A stretch of 64,000 bases of DNA, from the NCBI RefSeq assembly GCF_009708175.1, contig NZ_WMBB01000002.1:248001-312000 (forward strand). The letters are read 5' to 3'. The position numbers were made by a program, and so were the translations under genes. The stretch is from Nocardia aurantiaca (lineage in GTDB: Bacteria > Actinomycetota > Actinomycetes > Mycobacteriales > Mycobacteriaceae). Position 1 is the first letter of the stretch, and each line of letters starts with the position of its first letter. Below the pieces are notes generated by a model. That model made no database searches and had not been told where the DNA came from. It saw nothing but the letters and a program-made list of their open reading frames with translations. This document shows positions 58,101 to 64,000 of this stretch, piece after piece.

Positions 58101-61100
58101 AAGCAGATTCGGAAGTTCCTGTTGGAACGGCTGCCGGCGTACATGGTGCCCTCGTCGGTGATGCGGATCGACGCGATCCCGCTCACGGCCAACGGCAAGG
58201 TCGACTACCGCGCTTTGCCGGTGCCGGATCCGCGCAGCCGGGAATCCGAATACCGCGCGCCGCATGGCCTCATCGAGCAGACGGTGGCCGGAGTCTTCGG
58301 CGACCTGCTCGATGTTCCGGAGTTCGGCGCCGACGACAACTTCTTCGACCTGGGCGGGAATTCGCTGGTCGCGGCGCGCGCGCTGAGCCGGATCGGCGAT
58401 ATCGTCGGCGTGAATATACCGGTGCAGGTAATCTTCGAGGCACCCACCGTAGCCGAGCTCGCCGAACGCATCGCGCAGTTGCGTGCGGTACCGAACCTGC
58501 CCGCGCCGACTCGGAAGCCGCGTCCTGATCGCCTTCCACTGTCGCTCGCACAGACACGGATGTGGTTCCTCAACCAGTTCGACCCGGATTTGCCCGGATA
58601 CGTTGTGCCACTGGCGATGAGGCTGGACGGCGTCCTCGACATCGATGCACTCGCGGCGGCCGTCGGTGATGTCGTCGAGCGGCATGAGATCTTGCGCACC
58701 ATGTATCCGGCCATTGACGGCATGCCCACACAGGTCGTACTCGATGCGGCCGACGTCGTCGGAACCTGGGACCTCACACCGCAACCGATCGGTGAGCGCG
58801 AGCTGTCGGCCCGATTGTCCGAGTTTTCCGGTGCCGGATTCGACGTGTCGAAGGGTGCGCCGCTGCGGTTCGCGCTGTATCAGCTATCCGACCAGTCATG
58901 GGTGGCCGCATTGGCCGTCCATCACATCAGTTGCGACGGCTTTTCGGTTGCGCCGCTGGCCGCCGACATCGTCACGGCCTATCGTGCGCGGTCGGGTGGC
59001 GACGCGCCGGATTGGGCGCCGCTGGCCGTACAGTTCGCTGATTACGCCCTGTGGCAGCGAGAGGTGCTCGGCTCGGCGGACGACCCGGACTCGTATGTGG
59101 CCCGCGATATCGATTACTGGCGAACGCAACTCGCCGGCATCCCCGATCTGATCGAAGTGCCGACCGACCGCCCGCGGCCGCCGGTGCGGACGCAACGGGG
59201 CGCGGTCGTCTACGCAATGATCCCGGGTGAGCTGCAGGGCCGCGTAGAGGCGCTGGCGCGGCGCGCCGGAGCGACGACGTTCATGGTCGTGCACACCGCG
59301 CTGGCGGTGTTGCTGTCGAAGCTTTCGGGCAGCGACGACATCGTCATCGGCGTGCCTCATGCCGGCCGCGGCCACCGATCGCTCGACAACCTCGTCGGGA
59401 TGTTTGTCAACACCTTGGTGATGCGCAGCAAGGTCGAGGTCGACCAATCGTTTTCGAGCCTGCTGAACCAGGTACGACGCACGGCCATCGAGGCTTTCGA
59501 CCATGCCACGGTCCCGTTCGAGCAGCTGGTGGAGGCACTCAATCCCGCCCGGTCGACGGCGTATACGCCGTTATTCCAGGTCATGCTCGCCTATCAGAAC
59601 ATGACGCAGGCCCGGGTCGAACTTCCGGGTCTCTCGGTCGAGAACGTGGATCCCGGCGACAGTGCCGCGATATACGACCTGCTGCTGACGATGACGGAGG
59701 GGCACGGCACCCACAACGAACCGACCGGCATGACGCTGCGCTTGGCGTTCGCTGCTGATTTGTTCGTGGATGAGACGATGGCTCGGTTCGCTGAGGCTTT
59801 TGTGCGGATTTTGGAGTGTGTCACTGCGGATCCGGCGGTGCCTGTCGGTGATGTCGATATCGTCGATCCGGTACAACGACGCGAATTGTTGGACGCGGCG
59901 GGTGAAGACGGTGTGGTGGTCGCGGATGCGACTCTCGCGCATCTGTTTTCTGCCCGAGTTTTGGCTCAGCCGGACGCTGTCGCGGTCACCGATGGCGTCT
60001 CGCAGTTGACGTATGCGGAGCTGGATCGGAGGTCTGCTCAGGTCGCGGCTCGGCTGATCGAGCAGGGGGTGGAGCCGGAGTCGCTGGTGGCTGTGGCATT
60101 GCCGCGTTCGATCGATCTGGTGGTGGGCTTGCTTGCGACGGTGCGGGCGGGTGCCGGTTATCTGCCGCTGGATGTGGCATATCCGGTTGATCGGTTGCGG
60201 TTCGTGCTCGACGACGCGCGTCCGGTGGCGGTGCTGACATCGGCCGGGATGGCATCGGCGGTACCGGAGTGCGCGGTGCCGGTGGTGTTTGTCGAGGATT
60301 GTGCGGATGCGGCGGGCGGCTCTGTCCCGGTGGTGGCGGATCTGCGGCTGGACAATGTCGCGTATGTGATCTACACGTCGGGGTCGACGGGTCGTCCCAA
60401 GGGTGTGATGGTCAGTCACCGCGAGGCGGTCACACTGTTTGCCAATACGGCGAAGCGTTTTGATTTCGGTCCGGGCGATGTGTGGACGATGTTCCATTCG
60501 TACGCTTTCGATTTCGCGGTGTGGGAGATGTGGGGAGCTCTGCTGTCGGGTGGCAGGTTGGTCGTGGTCGATTACGACACGTCCAGGTCGCCGGAGGCGT
60601 TCGTTGATCTTGTGGCGCGGGAGCGTGTGACGGTGTTGAGTCAGACTCCGTCGGCGTTCTACGGTTTCGTCGAGGCGGAGCGTGGGTATCGCGAATCTGG
60701 TTGCGCGGCTGGTGAACTTGCTCTGCGTTATGTCGTGTTCGGTGGTGAGGCGCTGGATGCGTCGCGGTTGAGCGGTTGGTTCGCGGGGCATGATCTGCGG
60801 TCGCCGTGTTTGGTCAATATGTATGGGATCACCGAGACGACGGTGCATGTCACGTTCCGCGAGATCGACGAGACGGATGCGGCGGGGATCGGATCACCGC
60901 TGCCGGGGATGCGGGTGTATGTGCTCGATGAGCGGCTTCGGCCGGTGCCGATCGGGGTCGCAGGGGAGATCTATGTGGCCGGTGGGCAACTGTCGCGGGG
61001 CTATTTGCGCGCCCCGGCTTTGACCGCGGGTCGGTTCGTGGCGAATCCGTTCGGTCCGCATGGTTCGCGGTTGTATCGGTCCGGGGATCTCGGCCGGTGG

Positions 61101-64000
61101 ATCAGGTCCGCGGGTGGGCTCGAGTTGGCCTATGCCGGTCGGGCGGACGCGCAGGTGCAGTTGCGTGGGTATCGCATCGAGTTGGGTGAGGTGGAGTCCG
61201 CGTTGCTGCGGCATCCTGATGTGGTGCGTGCTGCCGCGGCGGTGCATCGTCATGCGCAGGGTGTCGATCAGCTGATCGGCTATGTGGTGGGTGTCGATGG
61301 TCGGCAGGTCGATCCGGGTGAGGTCCGCGAGGCCGCCGCCGAGATATTGACCGGTTATATGGTGCCCTCGGCGGTGATGGTGTTGCCGGATCTGCCGTTG
61401 ACTGTCAACGGCAAACTCGACCGAAAAGCCCTGCCGCAGCCGGTGTTCGACGATGTCGAGGAGGTCGTGCCGCCTCGCACCGAATACGAAGCAGTCCTTG
61501 CGACGATCGTCGCTGAGATGCTCATCAATCGCGATCGGGTGAGCGTGACGGCGAACCTGTTCGAGATCGGGGTCAACTCGCTCTCGGCTGCCCGCATCGC
61601 CGCCCAGGCCGCTGCGACGCTCGGTGTCGAGGTCGGCATCCGCGACATCTTCGACGCACCGACAATCGCCGGATTGGCCGAACGTCTTGGCAAGCGAACC
61701 GGTTCCATGGTGGTGCAACTCGTAGCCCGACCGCGACCGGCGGTGGTCCCATTGGCGGCCGCGCAACGGCGGATGTGGTTCCTCAATCAGTTCGATACCG
61801 CCTCGGCGGCATACAACATCTGCTTCGCGGCTCGGTTGACCGGCCGACTGAATGTCGATGCGCTGCAGGCGGCATTACTCGATGTGGTGGATCGGCACGA
61901 GCCACTGCGCACGGTGTATCCCGCCATCGACGGCGAACCGTGCCAGATGGTGCGGGATACGGCCGCCGTGGCCGGGGAACTGGTGCTGGACCCGGAGCCG
62001 GTCGCCGAGGAAGCGGAATTGGCCGAACGGATCCGGCAGGCCGTCGAAACGGGTTTCGATGTCGCGCAATCGGTGCCGGTACGGGCACGGGTGTACCGCA
62101 CCGGCGCCGAGGAGCACGTGATCGTGCTCGTAGTCCATCACATCGCGGCCGACGGCTCGTCGATGGCGCCGCTGGCCGGCGATGTCTTCACCGCCTACGC
62201 GGCGCGTGTGAACGACGAAGCACCGCAATGGCAACCGCTGCAAGTCCAGTACGCCGACTACGCGTTGTGGCATCGCGAAATGCTCGGTGCGGAGGACGAT
62301 CCATCGTCGCCGATCGCCCGGCAGATCGCGTACTGGAACGACGTCCTCGGCGACGCTCCGGAACTGCTCGACCTGCCGACGGATCGGTCCCGGCCTGCCA
62401 CCATGTCGATGGACGGTGGCAGTGTCGCCTTTTCACTGTCGGCGCGGCTGCACGACGACGTCGTGCGGCTGGCACACCGTGAGGGCGTCACGGTGTTCGT
62501 CGTGCTGCATGCCGCACTGGCGATTCTGTTGGCGCGCACCGCGCACAGCGAGGACATCTCGATCGGCTCTCCGATCGCCGGTCGAGGCAGCCAGGCGCTG
62601 GACGATCTGGTCGGCATGTTCGTCAATACCGTTGTGTTGCGCACGCGGGTTCGGGACGATCTGTCGTTCCGCGAACTCTTGGCGCAGGTACGCGACATCG
62701 ACGTCGATGCGCTGGCCCACGCCGACGTGCCCTACGAACGGCTGGTCGACGTCCTCGACCGCGCCCGATCCACGGCATATACGCCGCTGTATCAGGTGAT
62801 GTTCGGGTTGCAGAACATGCGCGCGGCGCGATTCGAGCTGCCCGGTGTCGATGTCGAACTGCTCGATCCCGGTATCGCGCAGGCGAAAACCGATCTCACC
62901 GTGCTGATGACCGAATGCGTCGACGGTGAAGGGCCGGCCGGTATCGACGGCGAGATCATCTATGCCACCGACCTTTTCGCGGCATCTACGGCGGAATCAC
63001 TCGCTCGGAGGTTCATTCGGGTCATCGAAGCGGTCACCGCCGATGCGAGCCGCGTGGTCGGCGGCATCGATCTGCTCGACGCCGCGGAGTCCGAACGGCT
63101 CCTCCCGGCGCGCGGCGGTGAGACCACGTCGCCGTGTCTGCTGCCCGACCTCCTGGCCGAGGCCGTGGCAGCACACCCTGCCGCGACCGCCCTGGTCGGA
63201 GACGCCGAGAGCCTCACCTACATCGAGCTCGATCAGCGGTCCAACCAGCTCGCCGCGCACCTGCTCGCCCGAGGAGTCGGACCGGGGACGTTCACCGCAC
63301 TGGCCGTGCCACGCTCGGTCGACTACCACGTCGCCATGTGGGCGATCGCGAAGACCGGCGCCACGTTCGTACCGGTGGATCTGCGATATCCCGCGGAGCG
63401 GATCGCGCACATGGTGACCGATTCCGGTGTCACCGTAGGGATCACGGTCGCGTCCGCGCGCATGTCACTTCCGGACGACGTCCGATGGGTGGTACTCGAC
63501 GAACCGGATTCAGCGGCCGAGATCGCCGCGCGGTCCAGCCGGGCCATCACGGATGCGGCTCGTCCCCGGGCACTTCAGCTTCGGGATGCCGCGTACGTGA
63601 TCTACACGTCTGGATCGACCGGAACACCGAAAGGCGTCGTGGTCAGCCATGAGGGATTGGCCGGCTTCGCCGCCGAGCAGCGGGTCCGCTATCGCGTGGA
63701 CGCCACGTCACGTGTGCTGCAAGTGGCGGCGCCCGCCTTCGACGCGGTGCTGCTCGAGGCATTGATGGCGTGCGCGGCCGGCGGATGCTTGGTCGTGTCG
63801 CCGCCGGAAGTGTTCGGCGGTCCGGATCTCGCCGCGCTGATCCGCGAGCATCAGGTGACGCATGCGTTCCTGACGCCCAGCGTGCTGGCAACGATGTCGC
63901 CGGCGGACTTCGGATCGGTGCGGGTACTGGCGGTCGGAGGCGAGATGGTCTCCGCGGACCTGATCGCCTCCTGGGCGCCAGGGCGGCAATTGCACAACAT
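48957..64000 (+). CDS. Multimodular non-ribosomal peptide synthetase, 5' part (runs off the window)
   Basis: At least 5,014 codons are open from ATG 48957, with GAGGGG six bases upstream. I checked frame continuity at each HHxxxDG and carrier-serine codon. Domain order is C-A-T-C-A-T-C-A-T-C-A-T-C-A(partial). Every C domain keeps HHxxxDG and every complete T domain its serine. No epimerization, methylation, oxidation or thioesterase domain is seen. The first C domain resembles initiating ones: its opening ([23 protein letters not shown]) is close to EntF-like and lipo-initiating C domains, so an acyl or aryl starter is likely. Predicted adenylation codes are given per module. The product is unknown. 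It is likely to be a peptide of at least five residues. Confidence 0.95.
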   Translation, partial: MELKSAELVDRQSDLIPLSRAQYGMWLADNLPGGQAMNIAHYVEIEGPIDFDTFVRAVTDAGRETESLIVRVVESDGVPYQFVDDSITYDESVLDVSGESDPFAAAMEWMRRDYNTKAVDLSRDRLTTTRLIRLAEDRYLWYARAHHLIIDGYGAFNVLKRIAEHYNALFEGRPPMPLEAAGLRDIIEAEHAYRASSRFEKDKTYWLGKVADLPTPTSLSGRTARRSKVDRVSGLELPSQLSDMLDRFSGSLQASPAQVVVAAFAAFLARMTGGDDVVLSMPVSGRVTKRLRNAGAMLANMVPIRFTVDATTTVEQLVRASVSELVLAMRHQLYRFEDLRRDSSALDASANSFGPIVNILFFDSEIRLGSAVGRYRALTSGALDDLQLNLYRSGADAPLLIELHGNANLYSQDELDVHARRFIAFLQRVMDSPVETALSAIPLLDPAEEARIVGALAGRDGATTTATLVDLLTRQALSTPSAIAVTSGETSLTYRELDERSNRVARALIARGAGPDSLVAIAMPRGADLIVVTLAVLKTGAGYLPLDIAHPADRLEYVLNDSDPIAVVTTRAMHEYVPGDPGRVVLFDDLIGAVGDEIAAPITDADRIRPLCLDNIAYVIYTSGSTGRPKGVAIPHRAVATYVVNACAEIGVRTEDVWTLFHSFAFDYSVWEIFGALVSGGRVVVVDSLTTRSPDDVVRLAAREKVTVFNQTPSAFQQFGAARRRYEDAGEPDGELSLRLVILSGERLDPAGLADWYEHNPKLPVLANSYGITETTVFVTYLGLTPSIATPDAPSAIGSALPGLRTYVLDERLRPSPLGAWGEIYVAGTQLARGYLNRPSLTAARFVANPFGRPGERLYRSGDVARWNHKGELEYRGRADQQVQLRGFRIELDEIRTVLLTHSTVSAAVVTVHLPGTEAARLVAYVVPAGEEACAADTLRTHVATLLPEYMVPAVVVVLPELPLTVNGKVDLRALPEPVFDSAAAYVAPSSPVEEMIADIFAEVLDLERVGVLDSFFELGGNSLTATNVAARIAEVTRSDVSVRDLFGKPTVAELAAHIDAEYRPGRPVLRAQSRVEPIPLSPAQNRMWLINQIDPSSPAYNIPLVVQLSGRLDVTALHAALTDVIDRHESLRTVYPDVKGEGTQVVLAAEHVVAGLDLVSETVDLGDVTHRIGELTSTGFDVRTSPPIRVALLASRDRRRHVLVMVLHHICCDGSSLPPLAADVAAAYEARSQEKNPDWQPLTVQYADYSIWHRGMLGDVNDPESLAARQLRYWVAQLAGMPPVLELPTDRPRPARRSMRGDITDSVITAETFAAIERLARTAGVTTFMVVHAALAVLLARLSGSRDITIGTPIAGRGERALEPLIGMFVNTVALRTEVRSDESFIAFLARVKDIDVDAFANSDLPYERVVDEIDPKRSAAHAELCQVYLAFENMDRPSVELSELSVEILDPGAQQAKVDLIVTVAENASAGGDVALRINYATDLFDRETVEELAGRLNRILDAVVSNPHLRVGRVNVLSGVERARLVPASAGHAEAPRVLAGLLSVADPDAVAVVAGEQTVSYGELEARSNRLARQLIAWGVGPGDRVALAMARSVEFVVGMWAVTKAGAAFVPVDPRNPAERVAFMVADAGVRVGITVEAMQDLLPDSVRRMVLDAPHATVHIAAQSSAAVTDADRVRSCRICDTAYVVYTSGSTGTPKGVEVTHEGLANFAAEQRERYRVDSSSRVLHLAAPGFDAVVLELLMAHANGAALVVSPPDVFAGHELAELIGTQQVSHAFVTPSVLATMSPSGLDSLRVLVSGGETVSAETVAVWAPGRQLFNAYGPTETTVAVAISDPLCVEDRVTIGGPIRGVEAVVLDAGLQPVPVGVAGQLYVSGVQLARGYLNRPVATASAFVANPYGSPGARMYRTGDLVRWTSEETLEYLGRADFQVKIRGQRIELGEIEAVLATHPAVAVAVAVGAAVGGASRLVAYVVPTDGTVDTADLLKYAAQRLPSHMVPETVMVLETLPLSSVGKIDRAALPEPVFAATTIEYVAPRDAAEQMVADVCAAVLGIERVGVFDSFFDLGGNSLSATRAAAQLSAAFGVEVSLRMLFEAPTVAALAENIRTSDADGREPLGPQERPDRIPLSPAQTRMWFLNQFDTTSPIYNIPMVVHMSGNLDVAAMHAAIADVIERHETLRTVYPDSDGGPHQMIMPVEKARPALVPVPVAKSDIEARIAAEGAAGFDVTSEVPFRITLLRSAPDDHTLVLVAHHIGFDGSSLAPLAADLTTAYQARVGQQAPQWSPLSVQYADYTLWQRKLLGTENDPHSLTAAQIDYWRAALADLPEVLDLPTDHARPAKQSFRGATVSATVPAGLYREAIALARRHDATAFMVMHAAYAALLARLSGVGDIAVGTPIAGRGEPGLDGLIGMFVNTLVLRTRVEPATPFLRILDQVRATDLAAFENADIPFERLVEVLNPPRSTAHAPLTQVGFSFQNIEIPTVEFEGLTVSARMADPSVAKYDLHMNLVDTLGPDGEPGDMTIEFGYATDLFDEAMITSMVDRYLLLLQAIVADPTRAVGDIDLLTADEARELAARSSGESTRVSSATIASLFAAQAAANPNSTAVVDAEGGGRLNYQEFAARVNSLARALIGRGVGPGTVVAVAMRRSVDLLTTLYAIHAAGAAYLPLDPDHPLDRVRAVVTDARPSAVITRPVDEANVPDDVPVWAFEQLGAEHADTSMVTDADRTRALHPDDLAYVIYTSGSTGVPKGVAVPHAAVVNQLRWLRDHYGLGGDDVMLMRTPVTFDLSVWELFSALTCGAALVVASPDAHGDPAAMARLMVEHRITTVDFVPSLLSAFLDAAGAYEFPDLRRVLCIGEALPADTVRRFRELSAARIDNLYGPTEAAVSVTAHRIDTLDAVAVPIGIPEANIIVRVLDSRLHPVPVGVTGELYLGGVQLARGYHRRPGPTAATFIADPFDDAGGSRLYRTGDLVRWDSEGSLRYVGRADTQVKVRGLRIELGDIEAALVAHEQVTAAVVQVRADRGEQRLIAYAVAAEVLDIKQIRKFLLERLPAYMVPSSVMRIDAIPLTANGKVDYRALPVPDPRSRESEYRAPHGLIEQTVAGVFGDLLDVPEFGADDNFFDLGGNSLVAARALSRIGDIVGVNIPVQVIFEAPTVAELAERIAQLRAVPNLPAPTRKPRPDRLPLSLAQTRMWFLNQFDPDLPGYVVPLAMRLDGVLDIDALAAAVGDVVERHEILRTMYPAIDGMPTQVVLDAADVVGTWDLTPQPIGERELSARLSEFSGAGFDVSKGAPLRFALYQLSDQSWVAALAVHHISCDGFSVAPLAADIVTAYRARSGGDAPDWAPLAVQFADYALWQREVLGSADDPDSYVARDIDYWRTQLAGIPDLIEVPTDRPRPPVRTQRGAVVYAMIPGELQGRVEALARRAGATTFMVVHTALAVLLSKLSGSDDIVIGVPHAGRGHRSLDNLVGMFVNTLVMRSKVEVDQSFSSLLNQVRRTAIEAFDHATVPFEQLVEALNPARSTAYTPLFQVMLAYQNMTQARVELPGLSVENVDPGDSAAIYDLLLTMTEGHGTHNEPTGMTLRLAFAADLFVDETMARFAEAFVRILECVTADPAVPVGDVDIVDPVQRRELLDAAGEDGVVVADATLAHLFSARVLAQPDAVAVTDGVSQLTYAELDRRSAQVAARLIEQGVEPESLVAVALPRSIDLVVGLLATVRAGAGYLPLDVAYPVDRLRFVLDDARPVAVLTSAGMASAVPECAVPVVFVEDCADAAGGSVPVVADLRLDNVAYVIYTSGSTGRPKGVMVSHREAVTLFANTAKRFDFGPGDVWTMFHSYAFDFAVWEMWGALLSGGRLVVVDYDTSRSPEAFVDLVARERVTVLSQTPSAFYGFVEAERGYRESGCAAGELALRYVVFGGEALDASRLSGWFAGHDLRSPCLVNMYGITETTVHVTFREIDETDAAGIGSPLPGMRVYVLDERLRPVPIGVAGEIYVAGGQLSRGYLRAPALTAGRFVANPFGPHGSRLYRSGDLGRWIRSAGGLELAYAGRADAQVQLRGYRIELGEVESALLRHPDVVRAAAAVHRHAQGVDQLIGYVVGVDGRQVDPGEVREAAAEILTGYMVPSAVMVLPDLPLTVNGKLDRKALPQPVFDDVEEVVPPRTEYEAVLATIVAEMLINRDRVSVTANLFEIGVNSLSAARIAAQAAATLGVEVGIRDIFDAPTIAGLAERLGKRTGSMVVQLVARPRPAVVPLAAAQRRMWFLNQFDTASAAYNICFAARLTGRLNVDALQAALLDVVDRHEPLRTVYPAIDGEPCQMVRDTAAVAGELVLDPEPVAEEAELAERIRQAVETGFDVAQSVPVRARVYRTGAEEHVIVLVVHHIAADGSSMAPLAGDVFTAYAARVNDEAPQWQPLQVQYADYALWHREMLGAEDDPSSPIARQIAYWNDVLGDAPELLDLPTDRSRPATMSMDGGSVAFSLSARLHDDVVRLAHREGVTVFVVLHAALAILLARTAHSEDISIGSPIAGRGSQALDDLVGMFVNTVVLRTRVRDDLSFRELLAQVRDIDVDALAHADVPYERLVDVLDRARSTAYTPLYQVMFGLQNMRAARFELPGVDVELLDPGIAQAKTDLTVLMTECVDGEGPAGIDGEIIYATDLFAASTAESLARRFIRVIEAVTADASRVVGGIDLLDAAESERLLPARGGETTSPCLLPDLLAEAVAAHPAATALVGDAESLTYIELDQRSNQLAAHLLARGVGPGTFTALAVPRSVDYHVAMWAIAKTGATFVPVDLRYPAERIAHMVTDSGVTVGITVASARMSLPDDVRWVVLDEPDSAAEIAARSSRAITDAARPRALQLRDAAYVIYTSGSTGTPKGVVVSHEGLAGFAAEQRVRYRVDATSRVLQVAAPAFDAVLLEALMACAAGGCLVVSPPEVFGGPDLAALIREHQVTHAFLTPSVLATMSPADFGSVRVLAVGGEMVSADLIASWAPGRQLHN
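52171..55320 (+). other. NRPS module 2: C2, A2, T2
   Basis: HHICCDG is at 52581-52601; the A3 core starts at 54033; T2 serine is 55176-55178 in FFDLGGNSL. The code reads D-A-L-F-V-G-A-V-A. A hydrophobic or aromatic pocket is likely; I know no exact match. Module 5 has nearly the same code. Confidence 0.75.
55321..58500 (+). other. NRPS module 3: C3, A3, T3
   Basis: HHIGFDG is at 55725-55745; the A3 core starts at 57195; T3 serine is 58362-58364 in FFDLGGNSL. The code reads D-L-W-D-L-I-L-V-S. It is nearest serine-type codes by position but differs at several sites, so no substrate is assigned. Confidence 0.75.
58501..61720 (+). other. NRPS module 4: C4, A4 (threonine), T4
   Basis: HHISCDG is at 58920-58940; the A3 core starts at 60372. 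The code D-F-W-S-V-G-M-V-H matches threonine-activating domains. The carrier motif is unusual, FEIGVNSLS, with serine at 61578-61580 kept but the second glycine of LGGNS replaced by valine. Codon use changes across about 59,750-61,400. Confidence 0.82.
61721..64000 (+). other. NRPS module 5: C5 and partial A5
   Basis: HHIAADG is at 62136-62156; the A3 core starts at 63603. The window ends before the A5 core motif with the last specificity residues. The visible code is D-A-L-F-A-G, close to module 2. Long identical stretches (e.g., [10 protein letters not shown] and FAAEQR) suggest A2 and A5 are recent paralogues. Confidence 0.75.

Noticed and set aside
59571..60848. 425-codon minus-strand frame inside the NRPS
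   Set aside because: Antisense of the A4 domain; it is open because codon use changes there.

Overview
The window looks like a chromosome segment of a mycolic-acid actinomycete, most likely Nocardia or a close relative. It is GC-rich and carries the arabinogalactan genes that mark this order: aftA, dprE2, dprE1, a Rv3789-type gtrA, glfT2, glfT1 and the wzm/wzt exporter. It also holds bpa, a hisC2-type aminotransferase and a mycolyltransferase-like esterase. The genus is inferred from gene content only.

Region 1 (1-38.3 kb) reads as core genome. At the left edge aftA, dprE2 and dprE1 run leftward and gtrA diverges from them; together they make and use decaprenyl-phospho-arabinose. A molybdopterin oxidoreductase, small regulators and membrane proteins, and a divergent MarR/MFS pair follow. 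Next come the dTDP-rhamnose genes (rmlC-rmlA leftward, rmlB rightward), with an esterase and a secreted protein between them. At 16.9-21.2 kb a GT2 glycosyltransferase, a DUF2142 polytopic protein and a GH18-like membrane-anchored protein run leftward, divergent from a second gtrA; this resembles a three-component glycan-decoration module. glfT2 and the wzm-wzt-glfT1 operon supply galactan synthesis and export. Then come bpa, a desulfurase-fold protein, a quinone oxidoreductase, a lactate monooxygenase, a NiCoT transporter, the esterase, hisC2, a hydrolase and three tRNAs (Ser-UGA, Ser-GCU, Arg-ACG). Four copies of a degenerate intergenic repeat lie at 21.2, 28.4, 29.3 and 33.5 kb.

Region 2 (38.3-48.9 kb) looks accessory. 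Coding density is low, with several gaps of 0.5-1.3 kb. It holds a secretory lipase, alkB, an orphan fragment resembling DNA polymerase I, a broken IPT/TIG-like reading frame with a near-perfect ribosome site, a regulator-like protein with a C-terminal domain I do not recognise, an acyl-CoA dehydrogenase and a small secreted protein.

Region 3 (48.96 kb to the end) is one non-ribosomal peptide synthetase that runs off the window. At least 5,014 codons are present: an initiating condensation domain, four complete A-T modules and a fifth module cut in its A domain. Module 4 carries a clear threonine code. Modules 2 and 5 share a specificity type. No epimerization or thioesterase domain is visible. 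Codon use changes sharply across the fourth adenylation domain, which suggests domain exchange.
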